DNA of 64,000 bases, from the NCBI GenBank assembly GCA_020543525.1, contig JAHYIO010000005.1, positions 1,833,001 to 1,897,000 on the forward strand. The letters are read 5' to 3'. Made by a program: the position numbers and the translations under genes. The DNA comes from Coriolopsis trogii. Lineage: Eukaryota > Basidiomycota > Agaricomycetes > Polyporales > Polyporaceae. Every line of letters begins with the position of its first letter. Within the stretch, counting starts at the first letter, position 1. The notes below the pieces were generated by a model that saw only the letters and a list, made by a program, of their open reading frames with translations, made no database searches and was not told the origin of the DNA. Below, piece by piece: positions 35,029 to 45,654 of this stretch.

Positions 35029-37765
35029 CTACACGATCCGCTTCCCACCTATCACGGTGCTCTGCCCTTTGCGAGGAGGGGTGACAGATTGAGCGATGTT
35101 GGTCAGCGGTAACAACCTCGCTGGCATTGATGCGGTCATGCCATCTTGCTTGGGCCGCTTGTGACTCGCGAGAGTTGTCCCAGAGACGACGTTCGGTCGC
35201 CACAAGCTCGGCACCCGGTCTCCCGCCCTGTCAGATCGCGTCCAGTCCGGCCTATCCATTGCCTGCTTGAGGTGATCATACATAGCCCGATGGCTCTTGA
35301 GGAGGGCGGCATCTGCACGGACTTGAGGCGTTGGCTCGCGTGCCGATGACGCTTTCCTCGAGCGTGAAACAGACTCGGCCTCATCGTCACTGTCTAATGC
35401 GTCGTCTTCGTCTCTGAGATCTTCATCCGCGCCCGTGGGTGAAGCAGAAGAAGGGAATGATGAGCTCCGCGCCCGTTTCTCCTCTTGCGCGAGCTCGAAC
35501 CTTGTGACATCGTTGAGTGCCTTGAACCAAGATAGAAGGGTCCGATAAGACATCGTCCATAGGGCTTGTAAACAGCAACGTATTCTGGGAGGTGGTGAAC
35601 AACACCCCACTGGTGATGGCACAGAGCTTCAGGGCGCCACACGAGTAGACCCCCCGATCGTAACTGAACTGATCAAAGAACTCGTCGATGAACTGTGCCA
35701 CCCCTTTGGCGGTGCAGTTTGATCGGAGGTACCGGACAGCCGCGTAGAGAATGACGTAGAAGAATGACTCCAGCTCGTCGCTTGTCTCGACGGGTTTGCT
35801 GCGTGATAGCAATGCGACCGACATGTACTGGGAAGTGCCCTATCGCGATTATCAGCACGTAAGTCAATACTTCTATCGCGTCGTGAAGTACGCACAGTCC
35901 GTTCCGGTTGACGAGGCCCGCAGATCTTAGTGATATGATCGGTAGATTTCGACATCTCCCAATCGGCTAGCAGCCCTGTCCACCTCATCGCATAGCCTTT
36001 TCTCGTTTTCGTGACCTTCGGCCAAATAAGAACATTGCCGGTGCTGACGTCCCGATGGCGGATCTGAGCCTTCGTCTCCGCGACATGGTGAGCTACCAGC
36101 AAATCAAGGTTTGTCAGTTGTCCGCGTACACTCATCGGGGTATTCGTGCTGGAGACATACCCTTTACACAGTCCTTGACAATGGAGATGAGCTGTTTTCC
36201 ATATTGGAAGTTGCTCAACGGTAGAGCGACCTCCTCCTCGACGATCCGGTAATGATGATGGAGTCGAAGGGGGCAGTCGGACCGGAAGTGAGCCGCATCG
36301 CGCGCATCCGGAGCTGCTTCTCGGTCTGTCCCATCATCATTGTCAGACCGTTTGCGCTTGAGACTCGACACTGCTGAAAGGCTGGACTGTGCCGCCAACG
36401 AGGCAGCGGGAGACGCGATGGAGGCGGGAGCAGCCTCGGGATTCTTCTCTGTCCACCATTTCGGGGTGAGCGTTTCTTGATTGCGGATGTCCCCATGACA
36501 GACGAGTGTAGGAACGAAAGGGACCTGGCGCTGGTTGAGAAGGGCAAGCACGGTGCCTTCCTGATCGACCAAGAGATAGTGCGCTCGCCAGGCATCCTTG
36601 AGCCACACGAATCGTTTGAGACGAGGGTCATAGGCGATATAGCCTCGTGTTCCTCGTCCTGCAAGTCCTTTGGCGCGGAACCTTGGCTTGCAGACGAGGA
36701 ACGTCAGAGTCCCGCCAGCTCCGTCTGGGACCTCAAGGCGATAACGAGGCCAGGCAGACTCCAGGGACGCTGCGAACTGCTCCCTGACATAGGAGAAGAC
36801 GAACGGGACTTCCGGTCGCTCGCCTTCCTTCAGCACGCGTTCGTCGTGCTTGACGTCAGTGGGACAAGGCTTGGCTGCCTCCTGCATGAGGGTGTAGTCT
36901 TCGTCGCCAGGGAAGAGCCGTACAGCGGTCGGATCCGCACCGAGCTGTTCGTCGGAACACTGAGAGAGGCGCCAGAGGATGTCGCAGAAGAATTCCCATT
37001 CGATGTAGTAGTCGAGGAGCCTGGTTACGATGGCACCCGAACGATCCCAGCGGATGAAGCGGCACTGGCGTCCAATGACAACCAACATAAAGACCGCCAG
37101 GCGCTGCTGCACTGCGAAGACGAGTTCTGCGTAGGAGATGATCTGGCCGCGGACTTTCTTGCGCGTGGCAGCGTCGGAGGGGTGAACCTCTCCAGTTTTG
37201 GTATCCTCGAAAGGGTCTAGGGCAGTAGTGTGACGCTTGAACTCGACTGGGATCAGTTGGTTCGCCCAGCGAGTGGCGTTGTCCACTGGTGCAAGTGCAT
37301 TGCGGTAGAACGCTGCGTCTACCTTCTGCTTGTCATCGGGGAGAATCGTGTAGTCAGGACGGTCTCCACAGTAGGTCATCGTGAGACCTGGCGTTAAGCC
37401 GCTTTTGTTTACCGCGTCAATCTTGCGCGATGAATAAGTATGAGATAGTGATCGTCACAAGCTAGTCGGTAGGTACTCACGAATTTGGTCGTCACGTCTG
37501 GCTCCAACATGGCAGCAGCGCACTCAAGGTCCGAGAAGGGGTTGGCGGTGAGGACAGGTTTTGGTGTGGTTGATGTGTGGTCGGGGATAGGGAAGAAAGA
37601 GTCCGAGAACACGGAGAATTGTTCGCCCACGCCTTTCTGTACCATTTCGTCGGCGAAGTCAAGACGTCGTTGTGTAAGCTTCCTGCGTCCAGGCTCCTCA
37701 CGAAGGAAGTCTCGAGTGCGGAGGGAGTGCGGAGTGTCTGTGAGGGCAGAAAGAGGAGAAAACAT
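35029..37765 (-). CDS. FunK1-type kinase G (one apparent frameshift)
   Basis: Closest relative of FunK1-C. Exons 37481-37765, 36161-37421, 35896-36092 and 35029-35839. It starts MFSPLSALTD, has FSDSFF and ANPFSDLECAAAM, then WANQLIPVEFK, RGQIISYAELVFAVQQR, CRFIRWDRSG, LAGRGTRGYIAYD, LVCHGDI, HRDVSTGNVLIWP, GLLADWEMSK and GTSQYMSVALLSRSKP. The last exon breaks at 35541-35556. FTSPMDDVL is in one frame and RTLLSWFKALNDV, the expected continuation, in the next; the first frame stops at 35423. The remaining C-terminus in the second frame (35029-35540) is fully open and ends in a basic stretch. Kinase core residues precede the break, so a truncated protein would keep the catalytic loop. Confidence 0.75.
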
Positions 37766-39245
37766 TGTCAGAGAACTTTGAGTAGATGTGCAAGAAGGAA
37801 TTGGACACTCACATAGGTCCCGGCAGGCCTTTATATTACAAGGCTCTGGTTAGAGTGTGTGGTGCGTGGTCCAGGGAGGACAGCTAACGTGACCGTAGAT
37901 TAAGAGAGAGAGACGCGCAATCTTGGCCACGGCAAGCAGGACAATGGGCGATTGAGGTAGACAGGAAGGGCAGACAAAGGATGATGGCGGTCAATGGCCA
38001 AGTTGAACATGCGATTGTAGCCGGCCTTCCCATTCGGGACGAAACATGCGGGTCTCGCTTATGACAACAAGCGCCATCACCCTATGTTCTTCCAGTCGCG
38101 CTCTTCCACTCCCGTTTGCTGTTCGGGCTACCACATATTTACTCTGTAACCGGCGGTACTGGTGCTATTAGGGACTCATTTGGTGGAAGGAGCTGAGGGT
38201 CGCCGTCGTATCCGGGCGCTTAGCGTAACCAGTAAACATCGTACTAAGCACAGCCACGTCTGGCCTTCAATGGCTCGCGCTTCGACAAAGGCTGGCACGA
38301 CCGTATTGTCTGGAACCCTGTGTCAACTCCGCAAAGGGCATAACAATCCAATCAATGAACTGCGGATTGCCTTTTGGCTGTCTAGCCGTGCGGGTCCCCG
38401 GTGTTAATACACTGGCACTGACTACTACTATACTGCGAACTTCCGAGTCAGAGGCCACAAATTGTGGATCCCTTACTGCCCACTGAAAGAATCACGTCGC
38501 CACAACGGTCCGAAGCAAAGAAGAGCCGATTTTATCGGTCCGCCGAGAAGGCCCGAAGCGATGTATCGTAGGCTGTTCTAGGTTTGCAACCACAAAGGGG
38601 TCCTCTAACCAACACATCCTTCCTAGAGCTATTGTTGTCTCTGGATTATGTTTCATTTCCATATGATATTCCCGATCATCATCTAGGCTATGGTGCGGAA
38701 CGTCTCGCGTGCATACAGAGTTCGCGGAGAACCTCTCATATCAACGTCACAGGCGGACGAGGCGCAGCTTCAGCCTGGTCGAGCATCAGCCTTGCAGCCG
38801 TCCCACCCGCGGGCTCCAGTCTCTTGCTCTTCATCGAGCTGATATTGATTCTAGGCCTCTGATTCGCTCCACGGTCTCTTTGTCATCGTACCTCTGCCCG
38901 CCCAGTCCCGGAGCGACCATGCGGGCCAGTGGGAAGATGATCATGAAAACCCGTGCGATTCGGCACGCACACGTAGCCTGAAAGCTCAAAGAAGCTGGCG
39001 CACCTTTGAGAATGTTGAAAGGCTCAACAGGAATAAATGCACCAGAGAGGTCCTCGAACTCGGCGTAACCGATGACGGCGAATGGCGAGTACGAAGGATT
39101 ACTAAGGGGGTCGTCAAACCGCGAGTTGCAGTATCCCTTCTCGTCCTCGCCCTTATGCAGCTCGTAGACAGACACGAGGCGTTCCTCTATAAAACAGGTC
39201 AGTATTAGATTGCGTGAGCTGTAACCAGCGGATGAAACTCGGACC
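37766..39245 (-). repeat. Upstream duplicated segment, copy 2 (with FunK1-G)
   Basis: Counterpart of 26166-28145. It lacks the MITE and retains the uninterrupted target region at about 38253-38285. A minus-strand open frame at 38831-39262 (with SPFAVIGYAEFED) resembles a degraded one in copy 1; no family recognised. Confidence 0.7.
37829..37835 (-). promoter_or_regulatory. TATA box of FunK1-G
   Basis: TATAAAG on the minus strand 64 bp before the ATG, matching the position of the element in FunK1-C. Confidence 0.55.
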
Positions 39246-39499
39246 GATGAACTCTCCAGCACAAGGTATCCTCTGAGCCGGGATTTGCTATTGAGTATAG
39301 GAGGGGCAGCAGTAATAGCTCGTCGGTGAATTCGTACTAATCAAACACACGGAGTCGTGACTCACATCGAATCGTGTGCAAATCGCAGGCTCCACAGTAC
39401 CATTGATGTGCGCCTCAACAAGGCGATCGCTTGCTTGACCGAGTGACTGCAAGAAAACCGAACCTGGTCCGCCATTGTCACAACATCCAGCGCCTTCAT

Positions 39500-39765
39500 T
39501 TCCAGGGTGTAACCCAGCCATAGATGGCCGTCGTCGCGAAATATCGAGCTTCGAGAGCGTCATAGGCGAATTTGAGTTTGCCACTGGCAGAGATGAGGAG
39601 CGGCATCAAGACAAAGGCATATCCGAGAGTGTAGTACGTGCAGAGGCCATAGATCGATCGGAGGAGGCGAAAACCAACATGATAAGCCTTCTCAGTGATG
39701 GACGTTTGATTGTAACGGTTGCGCTGATGACAAAGACACCGGATCTGCCAACAGAGACGCTGTAG
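39500..39765 (-). pseudogene. Degenerate MnSOD fragment 1
   Basis: On minus, GKLKFAYDALEA matches the [10 protein letters not shown] start of mature MnSOD and is followed directly by ATTAI, then in another frame WLGYTLEMKALDVVTMADQ, matching [19 protein letters not shown]. The ~85 residues between these blocks, with two metal-ligand histidines, are missing. A segment upstream (39640-39765) is also shared with fragment 2. The order tRNA-Phe then fragment is the same in both copies. Confidence 0.75.
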
Positions 39766-39884
39766 ACTTTTTTGAACATTCGAAGACTAGTCCTCCACAA
39801 TATGGCGGCTGAACGGCATGGATATCACCAGCAAACAAATTATCAAACAAGCTCAAGCGCAAACAAAAAGGCACTGACCTTCAA

Positions 39885-39957
39885 TGCCAGGAGCGTGGAT
39901 TGAACACGCGACCTCCAGAACTTCAGTCTGTTGCTCTCCCAGCTGAGCTATCCCGGC
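39885..39957 (-). tRNA. tRNA-Phe (GAA), copy 1
   Basis: 73-nt cloverleaf, identical to copy 2. Acceptor GCCGGGA/TCCTGGC, D arm GCTC/GAGC, anticodon loop CTGAAGT with GAA at 39922-39924, T loop TTCAATC, discriminator A. The anticodon stem has four pairs plus an A-G mismatch at its base. Confidence 0.92.
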
Positions 39958-40041
39958 GACAGAAGCGTTCGCATTTTGCCAATGATTGAGCGTATGTTTT
40001 GTTGAAACCACCAAACCGATTCAAAATGGACCAGAACTTAA

Positions 40042-41567
40042 TTATACCTCCTGCGACTGCTTCCCAACCTCCAAATCCTCCTCACGCATCCTCTTGCTAT
40101 CCCCCTCCCTCGGCAACGCAAAGTCCGTCTCCCTCTCGACGTCCACCGTCCTCGTCACGTTCAGCATAATCATCCCGTTCAGCGGGTACACCTCCCTCAA
40201 GCCCCTCCCCGCCGCCGTCCCGCCTGCGGTCGGACGCGGCGGCGCAGGCACTTGTGTGCTCGTGCCCTCGGTCCAAGAGAAGCCGAGCCCGATGCGGACG
40301 ATAATGAGCATGAACGAGATCCCGGTCGCGGCAGGGATGCATTGGAAGGCGAACGATTCGAGCGCGGACTGGGACGCGTAGGACATGAGGAAGAAGAGCG
40401 TCCAGAAGCTGTGTGGCCATGCGAGTTTCGCGAGCTCAGCGTTAAGGGGAAAGAGGATATGGGGGTTGAGTGGGTACTGACGTATATAAGGCTGCGCTCT
40501 CTACGAAGATGACTAGCGCTTCCTGTGAGGAGAAAGGTTTGTGTGCGCGCGTCACGGGAGGGAGGGAGGTCACGCACTAGGATGCTAAGGGAGGGGATTT
40601 GCATGCGATCGTGTCGCACTGCCCTGTTCGTACTCCATATGCGATACGCAATAGAGCCTATGGTGTGGCTGGTCAGCCGGTCTCAACTTCGGTGTCATCG
40701 TATTGAAACGTCTCACATGTCCCATAAATGTTCGTTCTGAGACAATCAAAAGTCAGGAGTCGTAGCTCGTGTCAAGTCCAGCGAGGAAATGAGGGAGGGA
40801 GCGTACGATAATGTCAACGCCGCGGTCGTGATGATGCGTCGCTGCGATTGGGGCACGAATATACTCTCTCCCGGGGTAAACGTCGAGAATAGCTGCACCA
40901 CACTGATCCCCATCGCTGACAAGCATAAACCGCAATGAGCTCCACGTACACAGCCGAGTAGCACCATGTTTCGCACCTGTGTACGCCATTGTGCAAAACA
41001 TGGGAAAGACGATCATGGTGAACCTTCGGGCCCAAACGACCCAGATCCGATACGTCTTCGGAGACAGCAGGATATCAGAATTCCCCCGACGCAGGTGCAC
41101 AGGACGCGAAGGCTGCCCACCAAGATGATATCACCGACTACCACGGAGGCAATCACGAACGCGGCCCCAGCGACGTGGGACGATGTCTCGACGGTCATGA
41201 AAAACACCGCGGGGTCCTGCCTGTCCTTGTCGTAGATGAACGCATAGAACAGACGTCGCACAGAGATAATCCAGTGCTGCAGAGAGCAGAGAGAGTGCAG
41301 CGTCAGTCATTACAGGTGAAGGGATGAGAGAATGCTCGTGAAGGGACTCACCGCGCTGACGGTTAACAGGAGAAGAACAGTGGCAGCGAACAAGGGTGAC
41401 CTGAGGATGCTGGCAAAAGAAACCGACGCTTTCGTCTTGGAGTTTTTCATGCCATGGTGCAGGACGAGTACGGCTAGCGAAGTGGTAGCGAGGACAAAGA
41501 AGATACCATAGAGGGCACTCTCAACACATATCAGCGCTAGGCTGACTGGGAGGATGGAGAGGCCCAT
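40042..41567 (-). CDS. Seven-helix membrane protein of Agaricomycete type
   Basis: Integral membrane protein of unknown function, of a kind common in mushroom genomes. It has about seven exons joined in phase, including the joins AYT/AMGISVVQ near 40920 and LS/TNIYGT/CSIAYRIW near 40650-40750. Hydrophobic segments in order: ALICVESALYGIFFVLATTS, FAATVLLLLTVSA/HWIISV, HVAGAAFVIASVVVGDIIL, MIVFPMFCTMAYT, IITTAALTLSTNIYG, EALVIFVESAALYTFWTLFF, and ATGISFMLIIVRIGLGF. Charged motifs TYRIWVVWARR and SIAYRIWSTNR follow helices 3 and 5. The cytoplasmic tail is about 60 residues and hydrophilic. The start at 41567 (MGLSILPVSL) is chosen because it directly precedes helix 1. A receptor or channel role cannot be decided. 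Confidence 0.75.
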
Positions 41568-43323
41568 GGGCGAGGATCGTGACGGACGAGAGGGCGTCAA
41601 AGGGACGCACAGTTCTGCGACTATATAGCGACCAGGAAGTAGGAAGGTTGATGCTGTGCCGACCGGAAGTTGAGGTGGACGGCGTGAGAGAAGAAGTGGA
41701 TGGATAGTAGCTTCGTCGCGTCTCGGGACGTGGATATCCTCACGAAGTCCGCCACGAGGTGATCTCGGTCTTGCGCGGTGAGCAGTAATCCAGCTGGGCA
41801 CGGGAGAAGCGTCCGGACAGAGGTGGCAGCATCGACTGCGGACAGAGTGATCGCTCCATCTTCACAGATAGTAGCTGTGCCCATCGCATCGAAGGCAGCG
41901 CGAAAGCACCATCCTCCTTGAAGATCTCACCCTGCATATGCGTATATATTAGTATCTTCGTCATTCATCGTCGCATTCCCATCTCCCATGCTTCCGCGAG
42001 TGTTCCTCCGGGTTTCCGTAAGATGATTGAGTTCATATTGAATGACCTCCATCAAGCTGTGGATATTTGCGCTGTGAGATAGAGAAAACCGAAATAGACT
42101 CTTCTTGATGTATGAACTGGCACCTGACATGCATAGGATACCTGACGAGACTCATCGCGTGCAACTCAAGTCTTCGTAAAATCTGCGAACTCGCGAGCAA
42201 AAGACACAGCATAGGGAGATATCAAGCCTTGACGAGGTGCCGGTATCAGAAGCAACCCGAGGATAGATCTTCGCGCTATGGACATGAGAGACTGGGGGCT
42301 TGATCGTGATGAGTATTACACAAAAATCCAGACGACTGTCTCCGATAAACACGACAAATTCGGGCATATCCAGGGAGATGTCACGTTTCGGTAGTGTGTG
42401 CTAGCGAGCAACGAGACACGAATGTCCTGCTTGTTTCGAGCGCTCAGTGTCGAATGAAGCAGGACGTCAAGAAAGGTGCCTACCAAAGAATCCTTTGTCT
42501 CCCCTAGGCAGAAGATCTACGGACCTCTTGTGTGGGGGTATGGACTGAAGAATCCTGTATCTGTGGACTCGAGAGGACGGACGAAGTACATATGGGACGT
42601 CGCTCAGGCTGATGACGCGTCAGAAATAGGCATCTCATTGTATCGGTTGATCGGAGTATTTTATGGCAAGCCAGATGCAGTATGTGGCCTGGTACTTAGT
42701 AGGATGGGGCGGAGGTGGATAGTTGGTCATTCGGAGAGACTGGGGCTGAGAGATAAGATGCAACCTCCAGATCTTGAATTTCTCGACAAGACGCGCAGGC
42801 GCTTATCGAACACACCGCTCCCTCCTTCCCTCCTCCAGCATGCTGCGCAACTCCGAGTCCTACGACCCATTCGGCTGATTGGACGCCTGACCTTGACTCA
42901 TATATCCATTACGCTGGAGGCTCAGTGCGACGCCCTACCGTATACGATATCCAAGCAATCTTCTGGGTACGAAGCGCAGAGCACTCGCACATGAATCTGG
43001 CTATTGAATCCACCAAACTGCTGGATGTATATCAGTTGTGGCCCCGGAATGTGAGGCCTCAGCTACGTAGCTATCGTGCACGCTGCGAGATGAAGCTCGA
43101 CGACACTCGTATATTGGTACGTCTCCGCGTTCGTCAGATCGTCAGACAACCACAGTGCGATACCCCACTTGTTCCACATTCGAACAACTTGCGGTGCCAT
43201 ACGCTCTCCGACTCTCTCTCCCAAACATCAACCAGTGGCGTATGATGGACTACGCACTCATTGCATGTATGTAATATACAGTCTTCATGGTCTATGACAC
43301 ACAGCTCATGTTGTCCCTTCTAC
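41568..43323. other. Long region without a confident gene
   Basis: Several open frames up to 172 residues (for example 42476-42994 on +) lack domain resemblance, hydrophobic patterning or matching splice structure. A run at about 42900-43090 on + could be an exon, but nothing around it supports this. Confidence 0.4.
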
Positions 43324-44012
43324 TCATACAGCTCCGATCTCACTCGGGGGCTCGTCAAGACCAACAGCAGCCTCTACAGCGCTCGCGATGGCTCCCATAC
43401 CGCCACTCGCGGCATTCGCAGCGTTGGCTTCTTCCGTAGCAGCCTCAGGGTTTACAAGGTACTTCACCGCAGTCCTGACCACAGGAAGCATTCGTCAGAT
43501 AAACTTTATCGTCGACGAAGATCTGAGGAAAGACCTGTTGCTCACCCGGACGGCTCATGCGCAGCGACAGACGACAGGCTCGCGGGAGGAACATGCTCGC
43601 GCACCGCGGACGCAATGACAACGGAGAGGTCCGATGCGGGCATGCCCAACGCCGCCGCGAGGTCATTGATTCTATCCTCCACAGATAGCTCTCCCTTCCC
43701 TCTCGGTGGCGGGTTCGCGCTCGACTGCGTTCCCGACGTGGGAGAATCAGGGTACAGCGCGTCTGCTCCTGGTGGGCGCTTTCCGAGAGCGGCGTTCCAC
43801 CATCCGCCGACCTCGGTCTTGAACTGCAGCAGACGCCAGGAGTAATACCCCATGAGGAGCACGGCGAAGAGGGCGAGGTAGTAGTTGAAGCGGTGGAGGG
43901 GTGTGTTCGAGAAGGGAGGGTCGACGGGTCGGATGCCTTTGCGGTCGCGCGGAGGTGGGAGGTCCGAGGCCGACTTTACTGCAGAGGAGTTGCTTTGAAT
44001 GTTCTCTGACAT
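43324..44012 (-). CDS. Single-pass membrane protein, unknown function
   Basis: Two exons, 43546-44012 and 43324-43474, joined in phase by a 71-nt intron, give 205 residues. The N-terminal 40 residues are polar, followed by one transmembrane segment (NYYLALFAVLLMGYYSWRLL), then a polar linker, an amphipathic stretch VEDRINDLAAALGMPASDL, and a C-terminus rich in Ala/Asn/Gly ending PPSEIGAV. No family could be named. The topology resembles small organelle-anchored adaptor proteins, but this is inference. Confidence 0.65.
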
Positions 44013-44223
44013 GATTGCGACGGTATTGATAGTGATACGAGACTGTTTGGGATGGTATGGGAGGAGGGAGAGGTTGTTGGGAGGTGGACATCCACCTTAT
44101 GTACGTCGGGACAACCAGCGCCTCGGGTTCCACTGCAATGACCGCACGCACATGACGTCATGGCTCGTATGTCCCTATCAGTGACATTGGCTCCATGTCG
44201 GTCAACGCTAAAATTCTTACATT

Positions 44224-44296
44224 GCCGGGATAGCTCAGCTGGGAGAGCAACAGACTGAAGTTCTGGAGGTCGCGTGTTCAATCCACGCTCCTGGCA
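44224..44296 (+). tRNA. tRNA-Phe (GAA), copy 2
   Basis: Identical in sequence to 39885-39957 but in the opposite orientation. The anticodon GAA is at 44257-44259. A TTTTT run follows at about 44310. Confidence 0.92.
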
Positions 44297-44448
44297 TGAA
44301 ACATAAATCTTTTTGTGTCTTGGCTGGTTTCTTCAATTTGTTTCCTGATGACACCCATGTTTGAGGTATATGGATTGTGTTTGTAGTGCTCAGCCGCCGT
44401 GTTCGCAAGTGTAGTCTTCGGACTCTTGATACAAAAGAAGTGCACGGT

Positions 44449-44775
44449 GATGGGCGTCTCTCTTGCCATATCCGGCGAATGCGTCATCACCGCGACCGTT
44501 ATTCAACGTCCATCACTGAGGCGGCTTATCGTGTTGATTTTCACCTGCTTTGCTCGCTCTACCTCTACGGTCTCGGTAAAATCCCAAATTTTGCCCTTGT
44601 CTTGCTGTTAATTTCTATCTTTGCCAGTGGCAAACTCGATCGCGCCTATCATGACGCCTTGAAGCCCCATCATATCTCACAACGGCGGCCATCCACGACT
44701 CCGATGGCTCGGATACACCCTGGAGATGGAGGCACTGGAGTATATGACGGTGGCAAACTAGCACCAGTTCTTTGA
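44449..44775 (+). pseudogene. Degenerate MnSOD fragment 2
   Basis: GKLDRAYHDALKPHHIS matches [13 protein letters not shown] of SOD2, and RWLGYTLEMEALEYMTVAN followed by a stop matches [18 protein letters not shown]. The same internal part is absent as in fragment 1, and the frame changes between the blocks. The 5' stretch ATCCGG...CGTCCATCACTGAG is shared with fragment 1, so both come from one degraded copy that was later duplicated. Confidence 0.75.
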
Positions 44776-44809
44776 GTTGCCCGGTAAAGCATAAGACCAC
44801 CTCGTTGAG

Positions 44810-45650
44810 GGGCACTTGACACCGGGGGCATGGACCCATGTAACGCGATGTCACATTTTGATCACATCTTAGTAATTGGCCGAATGAGGCCAGCATGTCC
44901 CATTGCGTTACATGCTGGTCATATTTCAAATGTAATCCCTCTATAATCAATATGTAACAATCCAAGAAACTCACCTATGTAGCTCATTGTTACATTTGTT
45001 ATGGGTTTTCTATAGGTCTGTGCACCACATGCCGGAGATATTTGAGATGTGATTACTATGTGCTTCCAATATGAGATAGAGTCTCATAGTGAACAAATTC
45101 AGGTAAAACAAGTAATATGTTTAGAAAATATGTAGAAATGGGAGTTTATGCCACACAGTAGTCTCATCTGTGTCACAGGGTGGTAATATTAAGTATATAA
45201 ACCCCATATGTTACAAATGGGGGCAAATGTTATATATGGGTCAAAATTACAATACATTTGAAATGCATTCTACAGAATGATATTTTGGTAATATGTAAAA
45301 CATATTGTGTTCACATTCAGAATATAAATAGTGTATGATCAAAATGAAGTTCACAATAATTGCTACTAGTTCTACTACTAAACCGCTACCACTACTACTA
45401 CTGCTACTACTATGGCTACCACTAGATACTTCTACTATATAAGTGACAATAACTAGAGCCTACTTATGTCTACCTGCAACTACTTATTGCACCTTACAGA
45501 TACTCAATACCAAAACTAAGCAACTTACTGAGAGCAAACAAACTTAACTATGGACAGCCAAATGTGAAGTGTATTAATATTGTGAAGAACGTGGGGCAAT
45601 AATTGAGCAAGACTGGGAGAAATATCATACTCAGATAGAACTATAAAGAA
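44810..45650. other. AT-rich island
   Basis: Markedly A+T-rich against its surroundings, with many TGTAAC/GTTACA words between 44835 and 45245. No open frames of note. Confidence 0.6.
45361..45430 (+). repeat. (CTA)n-type microsatellite
   Basis: Imperfect run of ctactac/accact triplets inside the AT-rich island. Confidence 0.7.
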
Positions 45651-45654
45651 TATT

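Noticed and set aside
42476..42994. 172-codon plus-strand frame
   Set aside because: No start context, domain, or splice partner; length alone is not enough in GC-balanced DNA.
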